64,000 nucleotides of DNA, from contig CAZIOH010000015.1 in NCBI GenBank assembly GCA_964540815.1, positions 1 through 64,000 on the forward strand, written 5' to 3'. The stretch comes from CAZIOH01 sp964540815 (GTDB lineage Bacteria > Myxococcota_A > Polyangia > Fen-1088). Positions 18,657 to 27,614 of this stretch are shown here, in pieces. Position 1 is the stretch's first letter; each line of letters starts with the position of its first letter. A program made the position numbers and the translations under genes. The notes beneath the pieces are model-generated. The model searched no databases. It was not told the DNA's origin and saw nothing but the letters and a program-made list of their open reading frames with translations.

Positions 18657-19549
18657 GCCGACGCGACCGGGGCCCGGCGAGGTGCCGGCTGACAGCGCGG
18701 GCAAAGGAAGCTCGAGCGTCCCGCGTCGACCCGCCGGCGGATGGGCGTACCGCACACCCGGCATGGCTGGCCCGCGCGGCCGTAGACCAGCAAGGCCCCG
18801 GCGTTGCGTCCGCCGTCCCCCAGCGCGTCCACGTAGTCCCGCAAGGTGGTGCCCCGGTTCTGGATCCCGAGCTCCAGGGCCTCGCGAATTGCCACCAGCA
18901 ATCTGTCAGCCCGCCGAACGGTCCGTCCGGCCGGCATCGCCGGGTGGAGACCGGCCCTGAACAGGGCCTCGCACGCGTAGATGTTGCCGATGCCGGCGAT
19001 CCGCCGCTGGTCGAGCAGGAAGGCCTTGATGGGAGCCCGCACGCCAGCCAGGGCCTCCCCGAGGGCGGCGGCGGTCAGCGCCCCGAGCGGATCGGGGCCC
19101 ATGGCCTCGAGCTCGGCGCACCCGTCGACCGGATCCCCGGCCGCGATCCAGCCGAACCGGCGCGGATCGCGGAACCGCAGCTCCTGCGCGTCGTCGAGCG
19201 CGAGGACGAGGTGGGTGTGCGCCCCTCGCGGAGCATCCCCCGGCTCGAGCACCAGGCGCCCCGACATCCCGAGGTGCACGAGCACCCCCGGCAAGGGCGG
19301 CCCGGGCCCCCCGCCCCCGCGAGCTCCCGCCGCGGCCGCGCCCCGCGCCACGTCGATGAGCACGTACTTGCCGAGCCGGCGGACCGCCTCGACCCGCTGC
19401 CCGAGCACCACCCGCCTCAGCCCCTCGACGTCGATCGGTCGGGCGAGCCGCAGCGGCTTTCCGCTGGTCCACACCGCCCGGATCCGCCGACCGAGGATGC
19501 GCGCCCGCAGATCGCGGACGATGGTCTCCACCTCCGGGAGCTCAGGCAT
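18536..19549 (-). CDS. mutM: Formamidopyrimidine-DNA glycosylase (Fpg/MutM) with extended C-terminus
   Basis: Bifunctional DNA glycosylase/AP lyase removing 8-oxoguanine. It begins MPELPEVETI, where Pro2 and Glu3 are the catalytic residues exposed after Met removal. Other family marks are LGKYVLIDV, HLGMSGRL, RDPRRFG and the helix-two-turn-helix KAFLLDQRRIAGIGNIYACEALF. The zinc finger C..C(16)C..C is complete (CRVCG ... FLCPRC). The family usually ends there; this frame continues about 50 more, mostly Arg/Ser residues, antisense over tadA. The start overlaps the rsmA stop by 8 bp. Confidence 0.93.
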   Translation of the reverse strand: MPELPEVETIVRDLRARILGRRIRAVWTSGKPLRLARPIDVEGLRRVVLGQRVEAVRRLGKYVLIDVARGAAAAGARGGGGPGPPLPGVLVHLGMSGRLVLEPGDAPRGAHTHLVLALDDAQELRFRDPRRFGWIAAGDPVDGCAELEAMGPDPLGALTAAALGEALAGVRAPIKAFLLDQRRIAGIGNIYACEALFRAGLHPAMPAGRTVRRADRLLVAIREALELGIQNRGTTLRDYVDALGDGGRNAGALLVYGRAGQPCRVCGTPIRRRVDAGRSSFLCPRCQPAPRRAPVASAQSRRRRRSKKALSKAADSAPRTPGTTSTRWLRRRSSSSW

Positions 19550-20393
19550 CGAACCCGTCCGCCAGGCGGGCAAACTCGGCGACGCTCAGCTCTTCCGGGC
19601 GCCGCTCGCCATCGACCCCGGCCCGCGCCAGGACCTCGGCCGCCGTCGTGTCGCCGAAGCCGTCGCCGAGCGATCGCCGCAACATCTTCCGTCGCGTCGA
19701 GAAGGCGACCTTGACCACCCGCGCGAACCGCTCGGGATCGCGCACCGGCGCCAGCAGCGCCGGCCGCGGCTCGAGGGAGATCACCGCCGAGACCACCCGG
19801 GGCCGCGGGAAGAAGCTGCCCGGCGCCACGTGAAACAGCAACCGTGCGTCCATGCGGTGCTGGACCATGACCGACAGGCGCCCGTAGATCTTGCTGCCGG
19901 GGGGCGCGACCATCCGCTCGGCGAGCTCGCGCTGGACCATCACCACCGCCCGCCGGATGGCCGGCCCCGCGTCCACCAGCGCGAAGAGCAGCGGCGAGGT
20001 GATCTGGTAGGGCAGATTGCCCACCACCAGGAGTGGTCGCCCGGCAGCCCGCGCCGCCGCCGCGAAGTCGAAGTGGGTCGCGTCCTCGCCGCGAATGTCG
20101 ACCCCTGGATGTCCGCCGAGCTCGGCCCCGAGGACGTGCAGCATGTCGGGATCGCGCTCGACCGCCAGGATCCGCCGCGGGGCCGGCTCGGCGCCGAGCA
20201 GCGCGGTCGTCAAGGTCCCGAGGCCGGCCCCGATCTCCACCACCACGTCCTCCGCGGTGGCGCCGGCGGCCCGCACGATCTTGTCGTGGATGTTGCGGTC
20301 GACGAGGAAGTTCTGCCCCCAGGATTTCTTGGCGGCGAGGCCGTGGCGCTCCAGCACCGACCGGGGATCTTGCCTGGAGGGCGGCGGCGGCAC
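19542..20393 (-). CDS. rsmA: 16S rRNA (A1518/A1519) dimethyltransferase
   Basis: KsgA-type methyltransferase that dimethylates two adjacent adenines in helix 45 of 16S rRNA, a late step in small-subunit assembly. The 283-residue chain shows KSWGQNFLVDRNI, the SAM loop VVEIGAGLGTLT, the acidic ERD, the catalytic NLPYQITSP (NLPY) and FFPRPRVVSAVI. GTG 20393 is the start; 61 bp separate it from tsaD upstream, and 8 bp overlap with mutM downstream indicates an operon tsaD-rsmA-mutM. Confidence 0.95.
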   Translation of the reverse strand: MPPPPSRQDPRSVLERHGLAAKKSWGQNFLVDRNIHDKIVRAAGATAEDVVVEIGAGLGTLTTALLGAEPAPRRILAVERDPDMLHVLGAELGGHPGVDIRGEDATHFDFAAAARAAGRPLLVVGNLPYQITSPLLFALVDAGPAIRRAVVMVQRELAERMVAPPGSKIYGRLSVMVQHRMDARLLFHVAPGSFFPRPRVVSAVISLEPRPALLAPVRDPERFARVVKVAFSTRRKMLRRSLGDGFGDTTAAEVLARAGVDGERRPEELSVAEFARLADGFDA

Positions 20394-20454
20394 GTGGGTG
20401 GCTCGACTCGGAGGGCGGTTGTCGGAGGGCTGAGGTTCTCGATCGCCGCCGTCT

Positions 20455-21468
20455 TCAGAGGGGCATCCCGGGATCGACCGCCAGCCCGAGGGAGGCCCGC
20501 TCTCCGCGCGCGAGGGCCAGAGTCCCCGCCGCCGCGATCATCGACGCGTTGTCGGTGCAGCGCTTGGCGGGCGGTATGTACAGGCGAAACCCGTCCTCGG
20601 CGGCGGCCGCGGCCATGGCCGCCCGGAGACCGCGATTGGCGGCCACGCCCCCGCAGACGACCAGATCCTGGAGCCCTCCGCGAACCAGCGCCCGGCGCGA
20701 CTTTCGTACGAGCACATCCACGATGGCCGCCTGAACGCTGGCCGCGAAATCCGCCAGCGCATCGCCCTGGGGGGCGGCAGCCTGACCCGCCAGCAGGGTC
20801 GCCGCCGCGGTCTTCAGCCCCGAGAAGCTGAAGTCGATGTCGTCGCGCCCGGCGAGCGCGCGCGGCAGGGCATGGGCCGCCGGATTTCCCTTCGCGGCCA
20901 GGCGATCGATCTGCACGCCGCCGGGGTAACCGAGCCCGAGCAGCTTGCCGACCTTGTCGAACGCCTCGCCCGCCGCATCGTCGCGGGTGCTCCCGAGCAA
21001 CTGGAACCGCCCGTCCGCGTCGGAGCGGATGAGGGCGGTATGCCCCCCCGACACCAGCAACGCGAGGTGCGGCCACGGCGGTGGCCCGGGCAGGCTCGGA
21101 TCCTCGAGGTACACCGCCGCGAGGTGGCCCGCCAGGTGGTTCACCCCGACCACCGGCTTGCCGAGCGCCACCCCCAGCGCCTTGGCCGTCTCGACGCCCA
21201 CCAGGAGCGCCCCGACCAGACCGGGGCCGCTGGTCACCGCGATGCCATCGAGGTCGGAGAAGGTCACGCCGGCCGCGTCGAGCGCGCCGCGAATCACCGG
21301 CACGATGGTGGCGACGTGCTGGCGCGAGGCCACCTCGGGCACGACGCCGCCGTACTCGGCGTGGACCAGGATCTGCGAGGCCACCACGTCGGAGAGCACC
21401 CGCCGCCCGTCCGCGACGACGGCCGCCGCGGTCTCGTCGCACGACGTCTCGATTCCGAGCACCAGCAT
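20455..21468 (-). CDS. tsaD: tRNA N6-adenosine threonylcarbamoyltransferase
   Basis: Catalytic subunit of the t6A37 tRNA-modification complex. The protein opens with LVLGIETSCDETAAAVV and has the metal-binding HLAGHLAA (HxxxH), SGGHT and DFSFSGLKTAA signatures, and ends with CTDNASMIAAAG, matching the ASKHA-fold family over its whole length of about 337 residues. ATG 21468 gives the family-typical N-terminus; GTG 21474 is two codons upstream. It heads a cluster of RNA/DNA maintenance genes. Confidence 0.94.
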   Translation of the reverse strand: MLVLGIETSCDETAAAVVADGRRVLSDVVASQILVHAEYGGVVPEVASRQHVATIVPVIRGALDAAGVTFSDLDGIAVTSGPGLVGALLVGVETAKALGVALGKPVVGVNHLAGHLAAVYLEDPSLPGPPPWPHLALLVSGGHTALIRSDADGRFQLLGSTRDDAAGEAFDKVGKLLGLGYPGGVQIDRLAAKGNPAAHALPRALAGRDDIDFSFSGLKTAAATLLAGQAAAPQGDALADFAASVQAAIVDVLVRKSRRALVRGGLQDLVVCGGVAANRGLRAAMAAAAAEDGFRLYIPPAKRCTDNASMIAAAGTLALARGERASLGLAVDPGMPL

Positions 21469-21527
21469 GCCCACGTGCTACCACGGGTCGCGTCCCGACC
21501 CAAGCCTTCGCACATGGCGCCGACGGC

Positions 21528-24506
21528 TCACATCGTGCTGACGATGACCCTGAGCTCGTCGGCGTATTTTCCGTGCGGGGCCCGCGCCAGGTAAGCGCGG
21601 TAGGCGACCCCGGCCTCGTGGCTGTGTCCGGTGTCCTGCAGGGCCCCGCCGAGGATCAGGTAAGGCTCGGCGAGGGCCGGGTCGAGCGCGATGGCGTGGC
21701 GGGCATCGGTGATCGCCTGGGCCAGGTGCTTCTGGTTGAGCTCCGCATGGGCCAGCACCGCGAGGGCGTCCGGGGAATCGGGATGAGCCGTCAGGGCCTC
21801 CCGGCAAGCGCGAACCGCCTGCTCGGCGTGTCCCCGATCCAGCCGGGAGCGGCAGGTGGCGAGGGAGCGCGAGAACTGGACCTCGTCGGGACCCGCGGAC
21901 CTCCGACTGGCCTCCCCGGACGGCCCGGCCGGGGCGTGGTGGGTCTCCTCGGCTCCCTCGGTTTCCGTGGTTTCCTTGGGCTCCCTGGCCTCGATGGTCT
22001 TGGCGGCCGCCGGCGCGGGTGCGGGCGAAGGGCCCGGCACGGGTCCATGAGCAACCGTGCCGGCCCTGGCGGGCTCGCCAATCGCGAATCCCTTCGCCCT
22101 GGGTTCCCTGTCGCCGGTCGTCTCGCCCGGACCGTCGGACGGACCCTTCGCTGGGTCTCGAGCCAGCGCGTTGGCGCCGTCCGTACCCGATTCCTTGACC
22201 GCGACGGGGAGGACGGTTTCGCCCCCGCGTGGCTGGGCTTCGGGCGTGGGCGCGGTAGATCCTGGTTCGAGCTCCCGGCTGGCCACGCGAACGGGCCCTG
22301 GCGTCCCCGCGGCCGGGTTTGCCGCCGGGTGTGCAACGACAGCGGCCGCGGCTATCGCGCCGGCCTTTCTCTTCGCCATGGCGTGGTGGATACCAACCCC
22401 GCCGAGGATCCCGGCAACGCCCAGCGCCAGCGCCGCGAACCGGAGGATGCGGCGTTTGCCCCCGATGCCCAGCGCCCGGAGGGCCTCTGCCTCGTCCACG
22501 GCCAGGTCGCCGGCGCCAGCCTCACCGAGATCGCCAACCCCGCCCATTCCGAGCCCCTCGACCCAGGCTGGGAGCGGCGCCGAAGCCGACGAGGCCGACG
22601 GTGACGGCGACGCAATCGGCGTGAGCCCCATGGCCGGTGCGCCTCCCGCGGAGCCCTCGTCGATACCCCGATCGGCCCCGGCGACAAGGGGCGTCAGCCC
22701 CGGCAGATCATCGAACACCCCCTTGCCCTTGCGTGGCGAGGCCGCTGGAGACTCGGCCACCAGCACCGCCGATTCGTCGTCGATTGCGCCCGACGAGGGG
22801 GTCGAACCGGAAGCGTGCGCGGAGTCGAGGCGTGACGGCGGGCTGCCAGCCGGTTCGGCGTCGGCCCCGTCCACGTCGAGTCCCGGCCCTCGAGGGTCCG
22901 GACCTTGGCCGACCACCTCGTCGTCCTCACCCAGATGCCCCAGGTGAGCGGGCAATCCATGGGCTCCCGCGCCTCGAACCCCGGCGAGCCCGAGCGGCAG
23001 GGTCATGTTGTCGAGGACGGCCAGATCGCCATCGGCCTCGATCCCCCGCTCGGCGGCTTCCCGGGCTCGGATCTGGCGGGCGATGCTGGCCTCGAGCTCG
23101 GTCTCCCCCTCTTCCTCGCCGTCTTCCTCCTCGCCGTCTTCCTCGCCCGGGTTCGCCGCACCGCGGAGCTCGGCGGTCCCCTGCCCGGCGAGATCACCGA
23201 CCCCAACCTCGGCGAACATGCTGGCCAGCTCATCCAGCCCCACGTCGCCGTCCGGAGAAAGAGCCGCTTCTCCCGTGTCCTCGGGTGCGGCGACGGAGGC
23301 CCTCGCGGCGGGCGGGGCAACAGGTGGAAGATCAGGGAGCAACGCCACGTATTCCTCGGCGTTGTCGTCGCTTATCCCTTGCGACGCCATGGGCAATCGC
23401 GATCTCTCGAGCTCGAGGGCCCGAAGCCTGGCCTCGAGCGCGTCGAGCTCGCCCTCCGGCTCGGCTTCCGCGACGCTCTCGACCGCGAGGATCTCGGGCT
23501 CCACCGGAAGGGGAAGCGGCGGCTCCGGGAGCCGAGGTGCAGGGGCTTTGGTCGCGATCTCGGGATCGGGCTCGGCGAAGCGAGCCCGCTCAGCCTCGAT
23601 CACCGCCGGCACGGGGTCCGCCGGGCTCGGCGGGGCCGCGGCCGCGGCTTCGTGGCGCTCGGGCGGACCCGGCGGCCGCTTCTCCGGCCTTGCCCGCTTC
23701 GGGCGAGGCGGCGGCGGTTGGTCGATGCGGTCGATCCGCTGGGCTTGCGCCGCCGGGGCCTCCGTCGGACGGATCTCGGGGGCTGTGGCCTCGGCCGCGG
23801 GTCTGGCCGCGGCGACCAGCACATCGTCCACCGCCCCGGACAGTCGGTCGGCGCGCCGGATGGTCTTGATCTCGAAGCGGACCGTCCCCTGGCTCCAGCG
23901 GGCCAGGCGGGACAGGGCCTCCGCGCCAGAGAGCTTGCCGGCCTCGGCGTCGATGGCCTTGCCCTTCCGCAGGTAGATCGCCCCCTTCTCGCCGGTCGTC
24001 TCCTCGACGAGCTGCAGGACGCCGGATTGCTCTCGCTCCTCGAGAACGGAGAGCAGCTCGGCCAGGCCGAGCTCGGAGAGCCTTCCCGACCATGCGTCTC
24101 CACGCGCCAGCGGCGCACGGCGGAGTGCCTCGCGTGCGCGTTGCTTGCAGATCGCCTCGATTCGACCGATCAGCTCCGCCACCGGGACGGGCTTGAGCAA
24201 TGCCTCGTCGGCGCCGGCGTCGAGGACCGCGGCGCGGCCGGCGCGCTGGTCGGCCGCAAGCAGGGCCAGGACCCCTGGGGATGGCGCTCCAGCGGCCCGC
24301 ATCTTGGCTGCAGCCGTCCACCGCGCCATCGTCGGGCCCAGGGAAGCGAGATCCGTGGTCACGAGGACGTCAGGCCCCTCGCCGGTGAGCCCGGCCGCCT
24401 CGGTGGTCGCGAAGGCGGTGACCTCGAAGCCAGCGGCCGCCAGGCCCCGCTCGAAGAGGCGCAGATCTCGGGGGTTGTCGTCCACCAAAACGATTCGTTT
24501 GCTCAT
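21528..24506 (-). CDS. Receiver-PATAN (DUF4388) protein with membrane segment and C-terminal TPR
   Basis: A 992-residue protein. It starts with a response-regulator receiver (1-125): VDDN acidic pair, phospho-acceptor Asp52 in VTTDLAS and Lys105 in LLKP, so phosphorylation is possible. Next is a PATAN/DUF4388 domain (about 138-225; SGVLQLVEE, GAIYLRKGKAIDAEAG). A long disordered, acidic/Pro-rich region follows (about 230-680), containing EEDGEEEDGEEEGETE, then one hydrophobic helix (ILRFAALALGVAGILGGVGI, about 690-712), another disordered stretch, and C-terminal TPRs (about 860-990). Receiver and PATAN would be cytoplasmic and the TPRs periplasmic or the reverse. PATAN proteins are common in myxobacterial signalling; the partner kinase is unknown. 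Confidence 0.75.
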   Translation of the reverse strand: MSKRIVLVDDNPRDLRLFERGLAAAGFEVTAFATTEAAGLTGEGPDVLVTTDLASLGPTMARWTAAAKMRAAGAPSPGVLALLAADQRAGRAAVLDAGADEALLKPVPVAELIGRIEAICKQRAREALRRAPLARGDAWSGRLSELGLAELLSVLEEREQSGVLQLVEETTGEKGAIYLRKGKAIDAEAGKLSGAEALSRLARWSQGTVRFEIKTIRRADRLSGAVDDVLVAAARPAAEATAPEIRPTEAPAAQAQRIDRIDQPPPPRPKRARPEKRPPGPPERHEAAAAAPPSPADPVPAVIEAERARFAEPDPEIATKAPAPRLPEPPLPLPVEPEILAVESVAEAEPEGELDALEARLRALELERSRLPMASQGISDDNAEEYVALLPDLPPVAPPAARASVAAPEDTGEAALSPDGDVGLDELASMFAEVGVGDLAGQGTAELRGAANPGEEDGEEEDGEEEGETELEASIARQIRAREAAERGIEADGDLAVLDNMTLPLGLAGVRGAGAHGLPAHLGHLGEDDEVVGQGPDPRGPGLDVDGADAEPAGSPPSRLDSAHASGSTPSSGAIDDESAVLVAESPAASPRKGKGVFDDLPGLTPLVAGADRGIDEGSAGGAPAMGLTPIASPSPSASSASAPLPAWVEGLGMGGVGDLGEAGAGDLAVDEAEALRALGIGGKRRILRFAALALGVAGILGGVGIHHAMAKRKAGAIAAAAVVAHPAANPAAGTPGPVRVASRELEPGSTAPTPEAQPRGGETVLPVAVKESGTDGANALARDPAKGPSDGPGETTGDREPRAKGFAIGEPARAGTVAHGPVPGPSPAPAPAAAKTIEAREPKETTETEGAEETHHAPAGPSGEASRRSAGPDEVQFSRSLATCRSRLDRGHAEQAVRACREALTAHPDSPDALAVLAHAELNQKHLAQAITDARHAIALDPALAEPYLILGGALQDTGHSHEAGVAYRAYLARAPHGKYADELRVIVSTM

Positions 24507-24670
24507 TGCGGTTTCATCTCGGTCGTCGGAAGTTGCGAAGTGGCGAAGTAGGTCGTTCGGAAGTGGGTCGTTCGATGTTTGGACGGCCGGCTGGGGTGAG
24601 GGGATGTGGGTGCGGCCCGTGCGCCCAGGGAGGGCTCCAGCAGACTAGAATCGGGGGTTCCGGCTCGAAG

Positions 24671-24710
24671 CTGAATTGCGATAATGCGATTGACATATTG
24701 CTATACCGAG
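24671..24710 (+). promoter_or_regulatory. AT-rich promoter-like patch upstream of rsmG
   Basis: The most AT-rich stretch in this neighbourhood, containing TTGACA (24690-24695) and TATACC (24702-24707). The two hexamers are only 6 bp apart, so they are not one sigma70 promoter; they may belong to overlapping promoters or to a regulator site. It lies about 65-100 bp upstream of the rsmG start, in the 265-bp divergent gap after the receiver-PATAN gene. Confidence 0.35.
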
Positions 24711-24771
24711 GGCGACCCGACGTCCTCGACCTGGGGCGAGGCGGCAAGCCAGGACCACCAAGGGGGGACCC

Positions 24772-25422
24772 GTGGCCGCTCCGGATGATGAGGAGCCACG
24801 GGTCGCACGCCTTCGGCGCGTCGCCTCGGAGGTCATGGGCACGCTGGCCTTGGATGACGCCCGGCGGCTCGAGTCATTCTGCGCACTCTTTGCGACGTGG
24901 AACGTCAGGATCAACCTCGGTGGTGCGCGATCCTTCGAGGAGCTCGTGGACGAACATCTGGTGGATGCCTTCGCGGCCCGCAGCCTCCTGGTCCCGGGCG
25001 ACTCGGTGGTGGACGTCGGTTCGGGAGGTGGGCTTCCCGCTCTTCCCCTTGCCTGTCTCTGCCGGGACTCATCCTTCGAGCTCTGGGAGCCGAGGGCCAA
25101 GCGCGCCGCATTCCTGCGCACGGCGGTACGCGAGCTCGAGCTCCGCGATCGGGTCGCGGTCGTGGGTCGACGGCTGGAGGAGGTGCCACGTGACGTCGAG
25201 GCCCCGGGCTCGACGTCACGTGAATCCGGGGCTTACTCGGTAGCCATGTCCCGCGCGACGTGGGCGCCCCCGGAGTGGCTCGCCCGCGCCCGCCAGCTCG
25301 CCCCGGGCGCGCGCGTGCTGGTCTTCACCACCCAGGCCGGCCTGGTCGGGCTGGAACCGCCGGCCAAGGTCGTGTCCTATGGTCCCCATCGACGGCTGGG
25401 GGTGTTCCTTCCCCGGGCGTGA
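24772..25422 (+). CDS. rsmG: 16S rRNA (G527-N7) methyltransferase
   Basis: GidB-family methyltransferase acting on the 530 loop of 16S rRNA. The 216-residue protein has FATWNVRINLGGARSFEELVDEHLVDAFA, the SAM loop VVDVGSGGGLPALPLA, LWEPRAKRAAFLR and SRATWAPPEWL, all typical; family proteins usually read NLT and SRA at these positions. GTG 24772 is chosen because AGGGGGGA stands 5 bases upstream. In many genomes this gene precedes parAB; here the first parS site starts 1 bp after its stop, but bioF follows. Confidence 0.92.
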   Translation: MAAPDDEEPRVARLRRVASEVMGTLALDDARRLESFCALFATWNVRINLGGARSFEELVDEHLVDAFAARSLLVPGDSVVDVGSGGGLPALPLACLCRDSSFELWEPRAKRAAFLRTAVRELELRDRVAVVGRRLEEVPRDVEAPGSTSRESGAYSVAMSRATWAPPEWLARARQLAPGARVLVFTTQAGLVGLEPPAKVVSYGPHRRLGVFLPRA

Positions 25423-25438
25423 TGTTCCACGTGGAACA
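25423..25438. other. parS: parS centromere-like site 1
   Basis: TGTTCCACGTGGAACA, a perfect 16-bp palindrome identical to the ParB-binding site described for myxobacteria and one variant of the general bacterial parS. It begins 1 bp after the rsmG stop, about 12 kb from dnaA. Confidence 0.93.
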
Positions 25439-25555
25439 CCCCCGCGCTCCCGCCAGCTCGCGCTCGGCTGGTCGCCGTCCCCAGCAAGGTCCGGCGTCGA
25501 AGAGAGGAGAGGGAGGGCTGAGCGAGCACGAGAACGGGTCGTGGCGAGCCCGGGT

Positions 25556-25571
25556 TGTTCCACGTGGAACA
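25556..25571. other. parS: parS centromere-like site 2
   Basis: Second exact copy of TGTTCCACGTGGAACA, 133 bp (centre to centre) from the first and about 75 bp upstream of the bioF start. No third copy was found in the window. Confidence 0.93.
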
Positions 25572-25645
25572 ATTGCGCTCACGGATGATCCTCGCAGCGA
25601 GCATCCGGCGCACGCGCGGCGCTCGCGGGGGATATAGTCCCCGCC

Positions 25646-26860
25646 GTGTCCCTTGAACACGCCCTCTCGCTGGAGCTACAGCACCTCGAATCCATTGGCC
25701 GCCTGAGAGCGACGGAGACCCTCTGTGGCGCCGACCGCCTTCACCCGAGGGATTCCGACGGCCGGGAGCTGGTCTGCTTTGCGTCCAACGACTATCTCGG
25801 ACTTTCGTCCCACCCAGCGCTGATGTCGGCCGCAACCGCGGCAATCCGTGACCACGGGTCCGGCTCCGCCGCCTCGCGCCTCGTCTCGGGCGAGACACCG
25901 CCCCATCGCGCGCTCGAGGACGCCCTTGCTTCCTTCCTCGGCACCGAGGCCGCTCTTCTCTTCCCAACGGGATACCAGGCGAACGTCGGCACCCTGACGG
26001 CGCTGGCCGGTCCCCAGGACTTCATCGCGTCGGATGCCGCCAACCACGCAAGCCTCATCGATGGATGCCGTCTCTCCCGGTCCCGCGTCGGGATCTTCGA
26101 GCACGGGAACCCGGACTCCGCCGAGCTCGCCCTCCGAGCCGCGCCCTCCAGCGCCCGCCGCCGGTTCATCGTCACCGAATCCCTCTTCAGCATGGACGGC
26201 GACCGCGCCCCCCTCGCCGCGCTCTCCGCCCTCGCGACTCGATTCGATGCCACGCTGATCGTCGACGAAGCCCATGCGCTGGGCGTCCTCGGGCCATCCG
26301 GCCGCGGTCTCTCCGCGGCTCTCGGCCTCCGCCCGGAGATCCGGATTGGCACCCTCGGCAAGGCCTTCGGCTCCGCCGGCGGGTTCGTGGCCGGCTCGCA
26401 CCGGCTCCGGACCGTCCTCCTCAACCGCGCCCGGACCTTCATCTACACCACCGCCGCACCGGCCAGCCTGGCCGCAGCTGCTCTCGCCGCGCTGCACATC
26501 ATCGAGGCACCCGAAGGGGAGAGCTTGCGCGCCGCCCTGTCCCGCAACCTCGCCCGCATTCGAGCTCGGCTGCCGAATCAGGCCCTTGGCCCTCACCCCG
26601 CCTCCGCCGTCGACCAGATCCTGCCCGTGATCGTCGGGCCGGACACCGCCGCGACCGAGCTCGCCGCCCGACTTCGCTCCGAGGGTCTGGTGGCGACTGC
26701 CATCCGCCCACCGACCGTCCCGGAGAACACAGCGCGCCTCCGGATCACAGTGTCCGCCGCCCACGCCGCCAGCGACATCGACCGGCTCGTTCGGGGCCTG
26801 CTCGCGGCCCTGGCGGGCACCCGGGCGCCGTCCGCGGCCATGGGAGCCCCACGTGCGTAG
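25646..26860 (+). CDS. bioF: 8-amino-7-oxononanoate synthase (BioF-like)
   Basis: PLP-dependent enzyme condensing pimeloyl thioester with L-alanine in biotin synthesis. The 404-residue protein has CFASNDYLGLSSHP, GSGSAASRLVSGE, the cofactor Asp in IVDEAHALGVLGPSGRG (Asp207, His210) and the Schiff-base lysine in GTLGKAFGSAGG (Lys239). Related KBL/ALAS enzymes share this fold, but the next gene is bioD, overlapping by 8 bp, which fixes the assignment. GTG 25646 is used. The promoter must lie in the parS-containing gap. Confidence 0.92.
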   Translation: MSLEHALSLELQHLESIGRLRATETLCGADRLHPRDSDGRELVCFASNDYLGLSSHPALMSAATAAIRDHGSGSAASRLVSGETPPHRALEDALASFLGTEAALLFPTGYQANVGTLTALAGPQDFIASDAANHASLIDGCRLSRSRVGIFEHGNPDSAELALRAAPSSARRRFIVTESLFSMDGDRAPLAALSALATRFDATLIVDEAHALGVLGPSGRGLSAALGLRPEIRIGTLGKAFGSAGGFVAGSHRLRTVLLNRARTFIYTTAAPASLAAAALAALHIIEAPEGESLRAALSRNLARIRARLPNQALGPHPASAVDQILPVIVGPDTAATELAARLRSEGLVATAIRPPTVPENTARLRITVSAAHAASDIDRLVRGLLAALAGTRAPSAAMGAPRA

Positions 26861-27599
26861 TCTCGTGCTCCTCGGCACCGACACGGGAGTTGGAAAGACC
26901 ACGCTGGCCATTGGCCTCCTTCGTGTTGCCGCCAACCGCGGCCTCCGCCTGGCGCCCTTCAAGCCGGTGGAGTCGGGCACCCCGCCCAGCCCGTCCCCAT
27001 CCGACCCCGACTCCGATGCCCGCTGCCTCCGGGAGGCCAGCCTCCTGCCGCACCTCGACCTGGACGATGTCTCTCCGTATCGGCTCAGCCGACCCCTGGC
27101 CCCCAACCTCGCCGCCCGGCTGGAAGGCCGCGTGATCTCGACCAACCACATCCTCTCCCGGGCCGCCAGGCTCCTCGAGCACTACCCGGCGCTCCTGATC
27201 GAGCCCGCAGGGGGCCTCCTCAGCCCGTACAGCCGATCGGGAACCCCGGCTTCCCTCGCCCGGAGCCTCCGGCGGCACTTCCCACTCGACATCCTGCTCG
27301 TCACCCCCAACCGCCTCGGCGCGATCAACCAGAGTGCACTCGCCCACCTCGCCCTCGAGCATTTCGAGTTGCCCTGCGTGGGTGTCGTCCTCGTCGACCT
27401 CACGGGAAGACCTGATCCCTCCAAGGAGAGCAACGCCCCCGAGATCGCCGCAGCGACGGGGTTGCCGGTCCTCGGACAGCTCCCCTTCCTCGGACCCCAC
27501 CCCATCTCGCCCTCCACATCCGCCGCCGCCGTCCGCGAAAACATCGACGTTGGCCCCCTCCTTTCGGGAGCCCTGCTCGCCCGGACGGACCCGCCCTGA
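26853..27599 (+). CDS. bioD: Dethiobiotin synthase
   Basis: ATP-dependent carboxylase closing the ureido ring of dethiobiotin. The 248-residue product has the P-loop GTDTGVGKTTLAIGLL, the substrate segment PFKPVESG, and IEPAGGLLSPYS in place of the usual EGAGG, with VTPNRLGAINQ after it. GTG 26853 lies inside the bioF end (8-bp overlap). No bioA or bioB is in the window. The stop is 15 bp from the convergent khpB stop. Confidence 0.92.
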   Translation: MRSLVLLGTDTGVGKTTLAIGLLRVAANRGLRLAPFKPVESGTPPSPSPSDPDSDARCLREASLLPHLDLDDVSPYRLSRPLAPNLAARLEGRVISTNHILSRAARLLEHYPALLIEPAGGLLSPYSRSGTPASLARSLRRHFPLDILLVTPNRLGAINQSALAHLALEHFELPCVGVVLVDLTGRPDPSKESNAPEIAAATGLPVLGQLPFLGPHPISPSTSAAAVRENIDVGPLLSGALLARTDPP

Positions 27600-27614
27600 G
27601 TGGGACCCGAAGAA

